From Clostridia bacterium (GTDB lineage Bacteria; Bacillota; Clostridia; Christensenellales; CAG-138): a stretch of 15,213 nucleotides of DNA. Of this stretch, positions 1 to 6,310 are shown piece after piece. Within the stretch, counting starts at the first letter, position 1, and every line of letters begins with the position of its first letter. Made by a program: the position numbers and the translations under genes. A model generated the notes under the pieces. The model made no database searches. It was not told the origin of the DNA and saw nothing but the letters and a program-made list of their open reading frames with translations. The DNA lies in the NCBI GenBank assembly GCA_030530185.1, contig JAUMVL010000017.1, positions 1 through 15,213 on the forward strand, read 5' to 3'.

Positions 1-21
1 TTTGATTTTGAGCCGCAAATT

Positions 22-79
22 AGCCGTTTTTCCGCTCTCGCGGTAGCGTCAGTACACGCTTCGAGCGGAGAAAACGGCT
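22..79. repeat. Long imperfect inverted repeat / nested stem-loop
   Basis: The left arm (22-37, beginning AGCCGTTTT) pairs with the right arm (63-79, ending AAAACGGCT). The pairing is about 16 bp with one unpaired G at position 70. Inside it, AGCGT (45-49) pairs with ACGCT (56-60) around a 6-nt loop. A second copy of GAGCCG at 10-15 could compete for CGGCTC at 75-80. The element lies just downstream of the minus-strand redox operon, which ends at 122. Neither side carries a clear T-run, so it is not a textbook intrinsic terminator. It may act as an mRNA 3' end stabiliser, a factor-assisted terminator, or a dispersed repeat. No gene is seen in 1-121. Confidence 0.6.
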
Positions 80-121
80 CCTGATACCTTTCTTAACAGC
101 CCCTTGCTTTGGGTGAAGTTG

Positions 122-1480
122 TTATTGTTTTGGCGTCTTCTCCAGCACCTTTTGGTACGGCATCACCATGCCTTCGGTCATCTTGCCGCCGATCTTTTGC
201 TGCAGCTTCTTGTTTTTCATCAACGATCCGACCAGATACATCGCCGCAATACGGCCCTTGTGCTTTTGCGGAAAGTCCTCATAGAACCCATGTTCCCGAT
301 AGAACCGGTGATCCGCACGCATCAGTCCCTGCATCTGATAGATCAGATCGCGGAAGATCTTCAGCCCGCCGACGCCGTAGAAGTTTTTCGGCTGCTGATA
401 GTCGTTTTCGACTGCATAGACAAGGTTGTCGGCAAGCTGCTTCATCTCTCCATCCGGATCCGCCTGATCGGTCGCAATGCCGGAAAGGTAGTTGCGTCCG
501 ACCTCGGCGCGCGCTTCCATCAGCATCCGAAGGTTCGGTTCCTCATCAAGCGGGCCGTCCACGAGGTAGCCGACCGGCTTGCCCATCGTGACCGTGCGAT
601 GTCCGTTGCAGAACTGGCGGTCATCGTACAGCTTGAACCGATAGCCCATCGAGTGATCCTTAATCGTATAGGCATAGACGATCGCATCCGCGGACTGGAT
701 ATTTTCCCGCAGATAGCGGTCGAATCCATCCTTATAAACGCAGGTACCGTCCGCCGCGCAATGGAAGCAGCCGAGACACCCGCCTGCAAACGGGAATTCC
801 TCCAGATTTACAAGCCGCGTTTGGTACGGCAGCAGCGCCCGAAAGCGATCGATCATCGTTTGCAGAACACCGCCGGCTTTCGGATCGAAGGATGCCACGA
901 TCGCAACGGTTTTGTCCCCGGACACAGGAACGGAAACAGACGCTTCGGTCGGCTGCGCCGGCACAAAGTTCCCCGGCGCGCGGGAAAGGCGCGGTTCGGC
1001 ATACCCGTGCTCCATCGACCAAAGCACATGCCGGAAAAACGAAAGCGCTTCCTTCTGTCCGCGTTCACATAAAAGATCGTCCATATCGGCCGAAAGGCCG
1101 CGCACACACCGAAGCCCGAGATCGTCGCAGTTGTCCTGCAAAAAGCGGTGCGCAGTCACATCGTAGAAATGCTTCGATGTGGAAATCTGCGTCGCATACT
1201 TTTTCGTCAGGTCCATTCCGCTTTCCTTGATCAGCTCGACAAAACGGTGCAGCTGCGCGGGCACCAAAAACGTATAAACCGGATAGCAGAACAGCAGCAG
1301 ATCGGCACGCTCAATCGCTTCCTTTGCTTTTGAAAAATCCTTCTCGATGCTCTTGATGCGCTGTCCGACGTGCAGCACCTCGAACGTGCAGTCCGGAAAC
1401 TGCCGCTCGATGTATTTTACCGTATACAGCGTAATGCTGTTTTCTCCCGACGGGGAGCCGTTCAAAACGAGAACGTTCAT
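122..1480 (-). CDS. Tandem flavodoxin-like / NADPH-dependent FMN reductase family protein
   Basis: The 452-residue product appears to hold two flavodoxin-fold domains in one chain. The first starts at residue 1 with MNVLVLNGSPSGENS, the FMN phosphate-binding loop of NAD(P)H-dependent FMN reductases, and runs to about 170. The second starts near 190 (TVAIVASFDPKAGG) and carries the cluster C235-x2-C238-x2-C241-x5-C247, like the CxxCxxC region of iron-sulfur flavoproteins. A C-terminal tail of about 90 residues is rich in Lys, Gln and Gly. The start at 1480 is chosen because a GGGAAGGGAAACG Shine-Dalgarno sits directly before it and because it gives the native N-terminus of the fold; the frame is open further upstream. 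The gene begins 26 nt after the aldo/keto reductase-like gene, so the two are probably one operon. It is likely a cytoplasmic flavin-dependent electron-transfer protein. The substrate is unknown, and whether the cysteines hold a cluster is inference. Confidence 0.8.
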   Translation of the reverse strand: MNVLVLNGSPSGENSITLYTVKYIERQFPDCTFEVLHVGQRIKSIEKDFSKAKEAIERADLLLFCYPVYTFLVPAQLHRFVELIKESGMDLTKKYATQISTSKHFYDVTAHRFLQDNCDDLGLRCVRGLSADMDDLLCERGQKEALSFFRHVLWSMEHGYAEPRLSRAPGNFVPAQPTEASVSVPVSGDKTVAIVASFDPKAGGVLQTMIDRFRALLPYQTRLVNLEEFPFAGGCLGCFHCAADGTCVYKDGFDRYLRENIQSADAIVYAYTIKDHSMGYRFKLYDDRQFCNGHRTVTMGKPVGYLVDGPLDEEPNLRMLMEARAEVGRNYLSGIATDQADPDGEMKQLADNLVYAVENDYQQPKNFYGVGGLKIFRDLIYQMQGLMRADHRFYREHGFYEDFPQKHKGRIAAMYLVGSLMKNKKLQQKIGGKMTEGMVMPYQKVLEKTPKQ

Positions 1481-1506
1481 CGTTTCCCTTCCCGATTTCA
1501 ATTTTT

Positions 1507-2649
1507 TCAGAATCCGAACAGTTCGGCCGTCTTCTCCATGCGCTCGGCCACGGGAACGCCGAACGGACAGCGCTCTTCGCAGCTCTGGCAGCCGATGCAA
1601 TCGGACGCGGTATGCTCCAACGCGCGATAATGCTCGCGGACGCTTTCGGGAACCGTCGGCTGCGCGGATGCAAGGTCGGACAGTTTATTGACCATTGCGA
1701 TATCGATATCCATCGGGCAGGGCTTGCAATGACCGCAATAGGTGCACTGTCCCGCATAGGCATGCAGCGGCGCAGAGGCAATGATGCTGGCGTAGTCCTT
1801 TTCGTCGTCGGTCGCGGTCTCATATGCGACGGCCTCGTCCACCTGCTCCTTGGTATCGTACCCGCAGAGGATCGAACAGACGGCAGGACGCGTCAATGCA
1901 TAGTGGATCAGCTGGCACGGCGTAAACGCAACCCCGAACGGCGAGCGTTCCGGATCGAACAGACGGCCGCCGAAAAAGCCCTTCATAACCGTCAGGCCGA
2001 CATCGTACTGCTCGCACAGGCGATACAACTCCTGTCGCTCGGGATCGATGCCAGACAGCGATGCGTCATATCCCGTAAACATCGAATCAAGATCGTCGGT
2101 CGCGGGCTTCATATCGAATGCCGGATTGATCGAAAACAGCAGCATCTCCACGATCCCGCTTTCGACCGCACGCTTGGCCATGCGCGGATTGTGCGTACTC
2201 ATCCCGATGTGCCGGATGATCCCCTTTTCATGCAGCTCCTGCACGTAATCGAAAAACGGACCGCTCATGCTTGCTTCCCAGTCCGCTTCGGAATCGATGT
2301 AATGGATCATGCCGAGGTCGATGTAGTCGGTTTTCAACCGGCGCAGCAGATCCTCGAACGCAGGTTTCACGAACGCCAGATCGCGCGAACGCACGTACTG
2401 TCCGTTCTGCCAGGTCGAACCGATGTGTCCCTGCACGAGCCAGTGCTCCCGATTGCCCTCCATCGCCAGCCCGATGATGTCACGCGATTTGGGATCGGGC
2501 ATCCAGCAGTCGATGATATTGATGCCCTTCTCTGCCGCATGGCGCAGGACCGCAACCGATTCCGCTTCGTCATGCCGCTCAAGCCACTCGCCGCCAAAGC
2601 CGACTTCGCTGACCATCAGATTCGTTTTTCCGAGTCTTCGATATTGCAT
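1507..2649 (-). CDS. Aldo/keto reductase-fold protein with C-terminal 2x[4Fe-4S] ferredoxin domain
   Basis: The 380-residue protein starts MQYRRLGKTNLMVSEVGFGG, the classic AKR opening. It has the barrel signatures DYIDLGMIH (about 108-116) and GIIRHIGMSTHNP (about 143-155). A bacterial-type ferredoxin tail follows: C302-x2-C305-x2-C308-x2-C311-P, then C351-x2-C354-x2-C357-x3-C361-P, which should ligate two [4Fe-4S] clusters. Of the AKR tetrad, Asp47 and His116 are present. The Tyr position reads Asp (within CWMPDP) and the Lys position reads His (within QGHIG), so ordinary carbonyl reduction is doubtful. An AAGGAG Shine-Dalgarno precedes the ATG. The gene is followed after 26 nt by the flavodoxin-like gene, which suggests electron exchange between them. 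Family placement is solid; the substrate is unknown. Confidence 0.88.
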   Translation of the reverse strand: MQYRRLGKTNLMVSEVGFGGEWLERHDEAESVAVLRHAAEKGINIIDCWMPDPKSRDIIGLAMEGNREHWLVQGHIGSTWQNGQYVRSRDLAFVKPAFEDLLRRLKTDYIDLGMIHYIDSEADWEASMSGPFFDYVQELHEKGIIRHIGMSTHNPRMAKRAVESGIVEMLLFSINPAFDMKPATDDLDSMFTGYDASLSGIDPERQELYRLCEQYDVGLTVMKGFFGGRLFDPERSPFGVAFTPCQLIHYALTRPAVCSILCGYDTKEQVDEAVAYETATDDEKDYASIIASAPLHAYAGQCTYCGHCKPCPMDIDIAMVNKLSDLASAQPTVPESVREHYRALEHTASDCIGCQSCEERCPFGVPVAERMEKTAELFGF

Positions 2650-2680
2650 GTTTCTTGCTCCTTACCCTGTTTTCCCCTTG

Positions 2681-2709
2681 ATTGTACTACAAGGTTGAAA
2701 AACGGGCAA
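2681..2709 (-). promoter_or_regulatory. Candidate promoter for the AKR/flavodoxin operon
   Basis: On the minus strand TTGCCC (2704-2709) and TACAAT (2681-2686) are 17 nt apart, ahead of the ATG at 2649. The -35 is weak and lies inside the 3' arm of the tryptophanase terminator. The promoter is therefore plausible but only moderately supported. Read-through from tryptophanase is the alternative. Confidence 0.4.
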
Positions 2710-2732
2710 GCCCCAAATCGGCGCCTGCCCGT
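2697..2732 (-). terminator. Intrinsic terminator of tryptophanase
   Basis: Reading the minus strand, ACGGGCAGGC (2732-2723) pairs with GCTTGCCCGT (2711-2702). This is a 10-bp stem with one G-U pair and an 11-nt loop, followed directly by a T-run. It begins 14 nt after the tryptophanase stop codon, and the AKR gene starts about 50 nt beyond it. Confidence 0.8.
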
Positions 2733-2746
2733 GGTTTTCGGATGGC

Positions 2747-4387
2747 TCATTCCTCGTTCGGATACGGTTCCAAGAACGCATGGAAGTGGCGCATCGGCAG
2801 ATTGCGGCCCCAGGTGATGCGCATATTCGGAATGTTTTCCCGATCCTCATACAGCGCCTTGACCGCCGCAATTACGTAGTCCAGGTGTTCCTTTGAATAC
2901 ATGCTGCGGTTGACTGCAAAGCGCACGACGTTGCAAACCTCGGCCTGCTGCTCCGGCGTCTTGAGGTCATATTCCATCGAATAGTCGCCGAGCTCCGATA
3001 CCCGGATTCCATAGCGTCGGATCAATTCGAGCGAGAAGCCCTCGCCTGCAAAGCTCTCATGGCTGCGTTTGTGATCGAAAAATTCGTCCATGTTGATGTA
3101 GGCGCCGTGACCGCCCGCCGGCAGGACAACGCCCTTGACGCCCGCCTTGTAAAAGCCCTGCGCCAAATATTCGCACTGCTTGACGCGCGTATCAAGATAG
3201 TGGAAATTGCAGCTTTCATACAACCCCGCGGTAAGCGCCATGATGTCGTGGCCGGACATGCCGCCATAGGAGTCGTTGCCGTAACAGGAGATCTGCTTGA
3301 CTTTCAGAAGCACGCCGACGTCGGTTTTCACGCTGCCGTCCTCGTTGAAGTCGGAGAAGTTCTTCCAAAAGAGCCCTCGATCGCGGAACGCAAGCATGCC
3401 GCCCATGTTTGCATGTCCGTCCTTTTTAGCCGACATACAGAACCCGTCGCAGTAACGGAACATCTCGGTTGCGATCTCGGCAATGCTCTTGTCGGCATAG
3501 CCCGTCTCGTTGACCTTGATGAAGTATGCGTTTTCGGCCCAACGCGCCGCATCGAAGATATACGGAATGTTGTAACGATGCGCGATCTCATGCACGGCGC
3601 GCAGATTCGCCATTGAAACCGGCTGTCCGCAAACCGGATTATTCGTGATACAGGTGAAAATCAGCGGAACGTTTTCGGGGCCGACGGCCTCGATCAACTG
3701 TTCGAGCTTTTCGATATCCATATTGCCCTTGAACGGATTCTTTTCATAAGAACCGCCCTCCGGCACCTCAAACAACAGCTCTTTGTTGTAGAGATTGCGC
3801 GGGATCGACCCCATCTGCTTGATGTTGCCCTCGGTTGTATCGAAATGACCGTTCGATGGAATCGTGAATTTCTTGCCCGGATGGCGCTTGTTTAAGATGT
3901 TCCGCACGATCTCCATCAGAACGGATTCCGCCGCCCGGCCCTGCTGAATCAAAAACGCATTCGGCCGCTCCATCTGTGCTGCACCGCCGTTGAACAGCCC
4001 TCCCTCGTATTCACAGAGATACAGCTCATCCATCAGCTTCTCGACATCGCTGCAGTCCGTACGAATGAGGTCAATCGACTTCTTCCAGTTCTTCTCGCCG
4101 CCGCGCTCGAAAATGTCCCGGAACGCATCGAGCAGCACATAGTATCCCTTATTGCGACCGTAGGATTCGTCGCCGAGCATCAACGCCGCCCATTGCTGAT
4201 CCGTCATCGCAGTCGTGCCCGAATCGGACAGCATATCGATCGTCAGCATGCCGGCCGGAAACGCGAACTCGTTGTAATGCACGGCCCTTAACGCACGCTC
4301 GCGCTGTTCAACCGTCACTTCGGGCAGATTGCGGGTCACATAGGTGCAGGAATGCGGCTTCGGAACGTTCAGCTCATAGGTCTCCAT
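2747..4387 (-). CDS. tnaA: Tryptophanase (L-tryptophan indole-lyase), long form
   Basis: This is a PLP-dependent beta-eliminating lyase that would convert L-tryptophan to indole, pyruvate and ammonia in the cytoplasm. The PLP lysine motif SAKKDGHANMGG puts the Schiff base on Lys322. Two positions that separate tryptophanase from tyrosine phenol-lyase match tryptophanase: Asp183 in HFDTTEGN (TnaA Asp137, Thr in the phenol-lyase) and His534 in MRHFHA (TnaA His463, Phe in the phenol-lyase). Other shared blocks are LSDSGTTA, GQPVSMANLRA and ARWAENAYFI. At 546 residues it is about 75 longer than E. coli TnaA (471). Much of the extra length is an insertion around residues 95-140, before the QGRAAE block. 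The start at 4387 has GGAGGG just upstream. The open frame continues to about 5242, but that part is the antisense of the dipeptidase. It has its own promoter and terminator and diverges from the dipeptidase. No TnaC-like leader fits in the short 5' UTR. Confidence 0.9.
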   Translation of the reverse strand: METYELNVPKPHSCTYVTRNLPEVTVEQRERALRAVHYNEFAFPAGMLTIDMLSDSGTTAMTDQQWAALMLGDESYGRNKGYYVLLDAFRDIFERGGEKNWKKSIDLIRTDCSDVEKLMDELYLCEYEGGLFNGGAAQMERPNAFLIQQGRAAESVLMEIVRNILNKRHPGKKFTIPSNGHFDTTEGNIKQMGSIPRNLYNKELLFEVPEGGSYEKNPFKGNMDIEKLEQLIEAVGPENVPLIFTCITNNPVCGQPVSMANLRAVHEIAHRYNIPYIFDAARWAENAYFIKVNETGYADKSIAEIATEMFRYCDGFCMSAKKDGHANMGGMLAFRDRGLFWKNFSDFNEDGSVKTDVGVLLKVKQISCYGNDSYGGMSGHDIMALTAGLYESCNFHYLDTRVKQCEYLAQGFYKAGVKGVVLPAGGHGAYINMDEFFDHKRSHESFAGEGFSLELIRRYGIRVSELGDYSMEYDLKTPEQQAEVCNVVRFAVNRSMYSKEHLDYVIAAVKALYEDRENIPNMRITWGRNLPMRHFHAFLEPYPNEE

Positions 4388-4426
4388 CGTTTTCCCTCCG
4401 TTTTGTTGTTTGATCTTCGCATCCCT

Positions 4427-4456
4427 ATCGTACCATACTTTACACGGTTTTTTCAA
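4427..4456 (-). promoter_or_regulatory. Promoter of tryptophanase
   Basis: On the minus strand TTGAAA (4456-4451) and TACGAT (4432-4427) are 18 nt apart, a good SigA-type match. The predicted start near 4420 gives a leader of only about 33 nt, with GGAGGG close to the ATG at 4387. That is too short for an E. coli-style TnaC attenuation peptide, so any tryptophan control must act another way. Confidence 0.6.
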
Positions 4457-4535
4457 TTGAATTCCGACGTTTGTAAAAGTATATTTTCCATTGCGGCTCG
4501 GCATCGCATGATTTTCAGAAAATTCGGTTTTCCCG

Positions 4536-4564
4536 TTGTGCTTTTTGTGCTTCGCGCTTATAAT
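4536..4564 (+). promoter_or_regulatory. Promoter of the C69 dipeptidase
   Basis: A perfect TATAAT (4559-4564) lies 17 nt downstream of TTGTGC (4536-4541), a weak -35. The predicted start near 4571 leaves a short leader with AAAAAGGAGAAAACAGT before the ATG at 4598. The gap at 4388-4597 therefore carries two divergent promoters about 80 nt apart. Confidence 0.6.
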
Positions 4565-4597
4565 GGAAGCAAGAACTGTCAAAAAGGAGAAAACAGT

Positions 4598-6061
4598 ATG
4601 GCCTGCACCACCATTTTGGTCGGAAAGAATGCATCCAACGACCGTTCCACGATGATCGCACGCACCGACGACGGATTCTTCGATGTAAAAAAGCTGATCG
4701 TAGTAGAACCCAAGCAACAGAAAAAGCACTATAAGAGCGTGATTTCCCATGTGGAGATCGACCTGCCTGACAACCCGCTGCGTTACACCGCGTGCCCGAG
4801 CGTCGATCCGAAAAACGGCATTTGGGCCGCAACCGGCATCAATGCGGCGAACGTCGGCATGACCGCTACCGAAACGATCACCTCGAATCCGCGCGTACTC
4901 GCGGCGGACCCGCTTGTGGTCTATCAGAAGGCGGCCTCCCGCAAGGAAACGGACAAAATCGGCGGCATCGGTGAAGAGGATATCGTCGTGCTGGTACTGC
5001 CGTATATCCACTCCGCCCGCGAGGGCGTGCTCCGGCTCGGATCGCTTTTGGAGCAATACGGTACCTATGAATCCAACGGCATTGCATTCAACGATGAGAA
5101 TGAGGTCTGGTGGCTTGAAACAATCGGCGGACATCACTGGATGGCAAAGCGCGTTCCCGACGACGTCTGCGTGCTTGCACCCAACCAATGGGGTATGGAC
5201 ACGTTTGATCTTGACGATGCGTTCGGCGCGCAAAAGGCGCACCTTTGTTCAAAGGATCTGAAGGAATTCATTGCGGCCAATACGCTCGACTGCAACCAGA
5301 ACGGCGCGTTCAACCCGCGTGACGTCTTCGGCTCGCATACGGATATGGATCACATCTACAACACGCCGCGCGCATGGTTTATGGGACGCTATCTTGCGCC
5401 GTATTCACACCGGTGGAACGGTGAAAACGCCGAGTTTACGCCCGAAAGCGACAACATTCCCTGGGCGCTCGTGCCGGATCGCAAGGTCACGGTCGAAGAC
5501 GTGAAATACGTGCTGTCCGCACACTATCAAGGCACACCTTTCGATCCGTACACCGGACAGGATACCGGCATGCGCGGCAAATACCGTTCAATCGGCATCA
5601 ACCGCACCGGCGTCACCTCGGTCTGCCAGATCCGTCCGAATGTGCCGGATCCGATCAAGGGGCTCGAATGGATCTGCTTCGGATCGACGGCGTTTGACGC
5701 GCTGCTTCCGGTCTATCCAAACGTGTCGAAGATGCCAAAGTACCTTTCCGACGTCACGCTCGACACCTCGACCGAGAACTTTTATTGGGGCAGCCGCCTT
5801 CTCGGTGCGCTTGCCGATCCGCATTATCCGCAATGCATTCAGCACATCGAACGGTATCAGAACGCAGTCCTGGTCAAGGGGCGGCAGCTCGTCTTGGAAT
5901 ACGACCGCAAAATGCAGGAGAGCGGCAACTTTGCGCTCGCATCCGAAGCAAACGAGGCGCTTTGCAAGATGGCCAAGGAACAGACGATTTCGACGCTGAA
6001 CAAAGTTTTGCACGAGGCCTCGGTCCGTATGAAAAACGGATACAACCGTGCCGACAACTAA
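4598..6061 (+). CDS. C69 family dipeptidase (PepD-type Ntn hydrolase)
   Basis: The 487-residue product opens MACTTILVGKNASNDRSTMI followed by ARTDDGF. This is the signature of peptidase family C69, in which an N-terminal cysteine (Cys3 here, exposed after processing) acts as the nucleophile of an N-terminal-nucleophile amidohydrolase. Other family blocks are the GIWAATGINAANVGMTATET region (about 70-90), GIAFNDENEVWWLETIGGHHW (about 163-183) and the RSIGINRTGVTSVCQIRP region (about 330-347). Length matches the usual 460-490. These enzymes split dipeptides with broad specificity. No signal peptide is seen, so it should be cytoplasmic. The start at 4598 is fixed by an AAGGAG 9 nt upstream and by the cysteine at residue 3. 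It diverges from tryptophanase; together they could feed peptide-derived tryptophan to indole and pyruvate, but that link is inference. No strong terminator follows. Confidence 0.9.
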   Translation: MACTTILVGKNASNDRSTMIARTDDGFFDVKKLIVVEPKQQKKHYKSVISHVEIDLPDNPLRYTACPSVDPKNGIWAATGINAANVGMTATETITSNPRVLAADPLVVYQKAASRKETDKIGGIGEEDIVVLVLPYIHSAREGVLRLGSLLEQYGTYESNGIAFNDENEVWWLETIGGHHWMAKRVPDDVCVLAPNQWGMDTFDLDDAFGAQKAHLCSKDLKEFIAANTLDCNQNGAFNPRDVFGSHTDMDHIYNTPRAWFMGRYLAPYSHRWNGENAEFTPESDNIPWALVPDRKVTVEDVKYVLSAHYQGTPFDPYTGQDTGMRGKYRSIGINRTGVTSVCQIRPNVPDPIKGLEWICFGSTAFDALLPVYPNVSKMPKYLSDVTLDTSTENFYWGSRLLGALADPHYPQCIQHIERYQNAVLVKGRQLVLEYDRKMQESGNFALASEANEALCKMAKEQTISTLNKVLHEASVRMKNGYNRADN

Positions 6062-6125
6062 AAGCAGGCGTGTGTAAAATTGTGGAAAGAATCCGAAAAA
6101 CGAAACAAAACTTGGCGTTTTTAAC

Positions 6126-6154
6126 TTGACAGATCGGCATTGGTTCTTTATAAT
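6126..6154 (+). promoter_or_regulatory. Consensus promoter of the symporter-pyrKDFE operon
   Basis: TTGACA (6126-6131) and TATAAT (6149-6154) are separated by exactly 17 nt, a perfect match to the SigA/sigma-70 consensus. Transcription should begin near 6161, leaving a 5' leader of about 150 nt before the ATG at 6311. A promoter this strong ahead of a long leader fits control by attenuation after initiation. Confidence 0.85.
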
Positions 6155-6160
6155 CATTCC

Positions 6161-6290
6161 GAAAAGCGACTTTAATATAGTACGGGATACTATGAAGGCG
6201 GTCATAATGCGGCATCGACTCCGAAAAGCAGAGTGCGATCCGAACGTGTGCATGTCACCCCATAGCGTTCCCAACGCTATGGGGTTGTTT
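6161..6290 (+). promoter_or_regulatory. Structured 5' leader: candidate attenuator or riboswitch of unknown class
   Basis: Three pairings stand out between the promoter and the RBS. ATAGTA (6177-6182) pairs with TACTAT (6188-6193) around CGGGA. ATCGACTC (about 6214-6221) pairs with GAGTGCGAT (6231-6239) with one bulged G around CGAAAAGCA. The third is the terminator-like hairpin at 6258-6284. CTATG (6190-6194) could instead pair with CATAG (6261-6265) inside that hairpin, giving a possible alternative fold. TCCGAAAAGC occurs twice, at 6158-6167 and 6220-6229. I do not recognise a T-box, PyrR box, ykkC/PRPP, glycine, lysine, purine or SAM aptamer. Ligand and function are unknown. Confidence 0.45.
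6258..6290 (+). terminator. Leader terminator-like hairpin upstream of the symporter RBS
   Basis: CCCCATAGCGTT (6258-6269) and AACGCTATGGGG (6273-6284) form a perfect 12-bp stem with a 3-nt CCC loop, followed by TTGTTT. It sits after the promoter and ends 12 nt before the AGGAGG of the next gene, so it belongs to the leader rather than to the end of the dipeptidase gene. The T-run is interrupted by one G, which may make termination partial and controllable. Confidence 0.65.
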
Positions 6291-6310
6291 CATGCAAGGA
6301 GGAAAAGACG

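Noticed and set aside
40..70. tRNA-like segment GGTAGCGTCAGTAC in the left inverted repeat
   Set aside because: No acceptor stem, anticodon arm or GTTCGANTC T-loop can be built around it.
104..1072. Plus-strand open frame opposite the flavodoxin-like gene
   Set aside because: Antisense shadow with a composition typical of complement frames; it is fully contained in a well-supported gene.
1612..2817. Long plus-strand open frame opposite the AKR-like gene
   Set aside because: It is the antisense shadow of a GC-rich gene, rich in Arg/His/Asp, with no RBS and no recognisable domain.
4388..5242. Upstream extension of the tryptophanase frame to an 831-residue protein
   Set aside because: The added part is the exact antisense of the C69 dipeptidase, it shows no tryptophanase homology, and a clear RBS and family N-terminus occur at 4387.
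6096..6122. AAAAACG...CGTTTTT as a terminator for the dipeptidase gene
   Set aside because: The stem is only 7 bp and A-T rich, the T-run is itself the stem arm, and the loop is 13 nt, so it is too weak to call.
6161..6290. PyrR-binding attenuator or T-box in the pyr operon leader
   Set aside because: Neither the PyrR loop consensus nor the T-box GGNACCGCG core is present, and no pyrR gene is in the window.
6258..6305. Leader hairpin sequestering the symporter Shine-Dalgarno
   Set aside because: The AGGAGG lies outside the stem and its complement is not in the hairpin arms.
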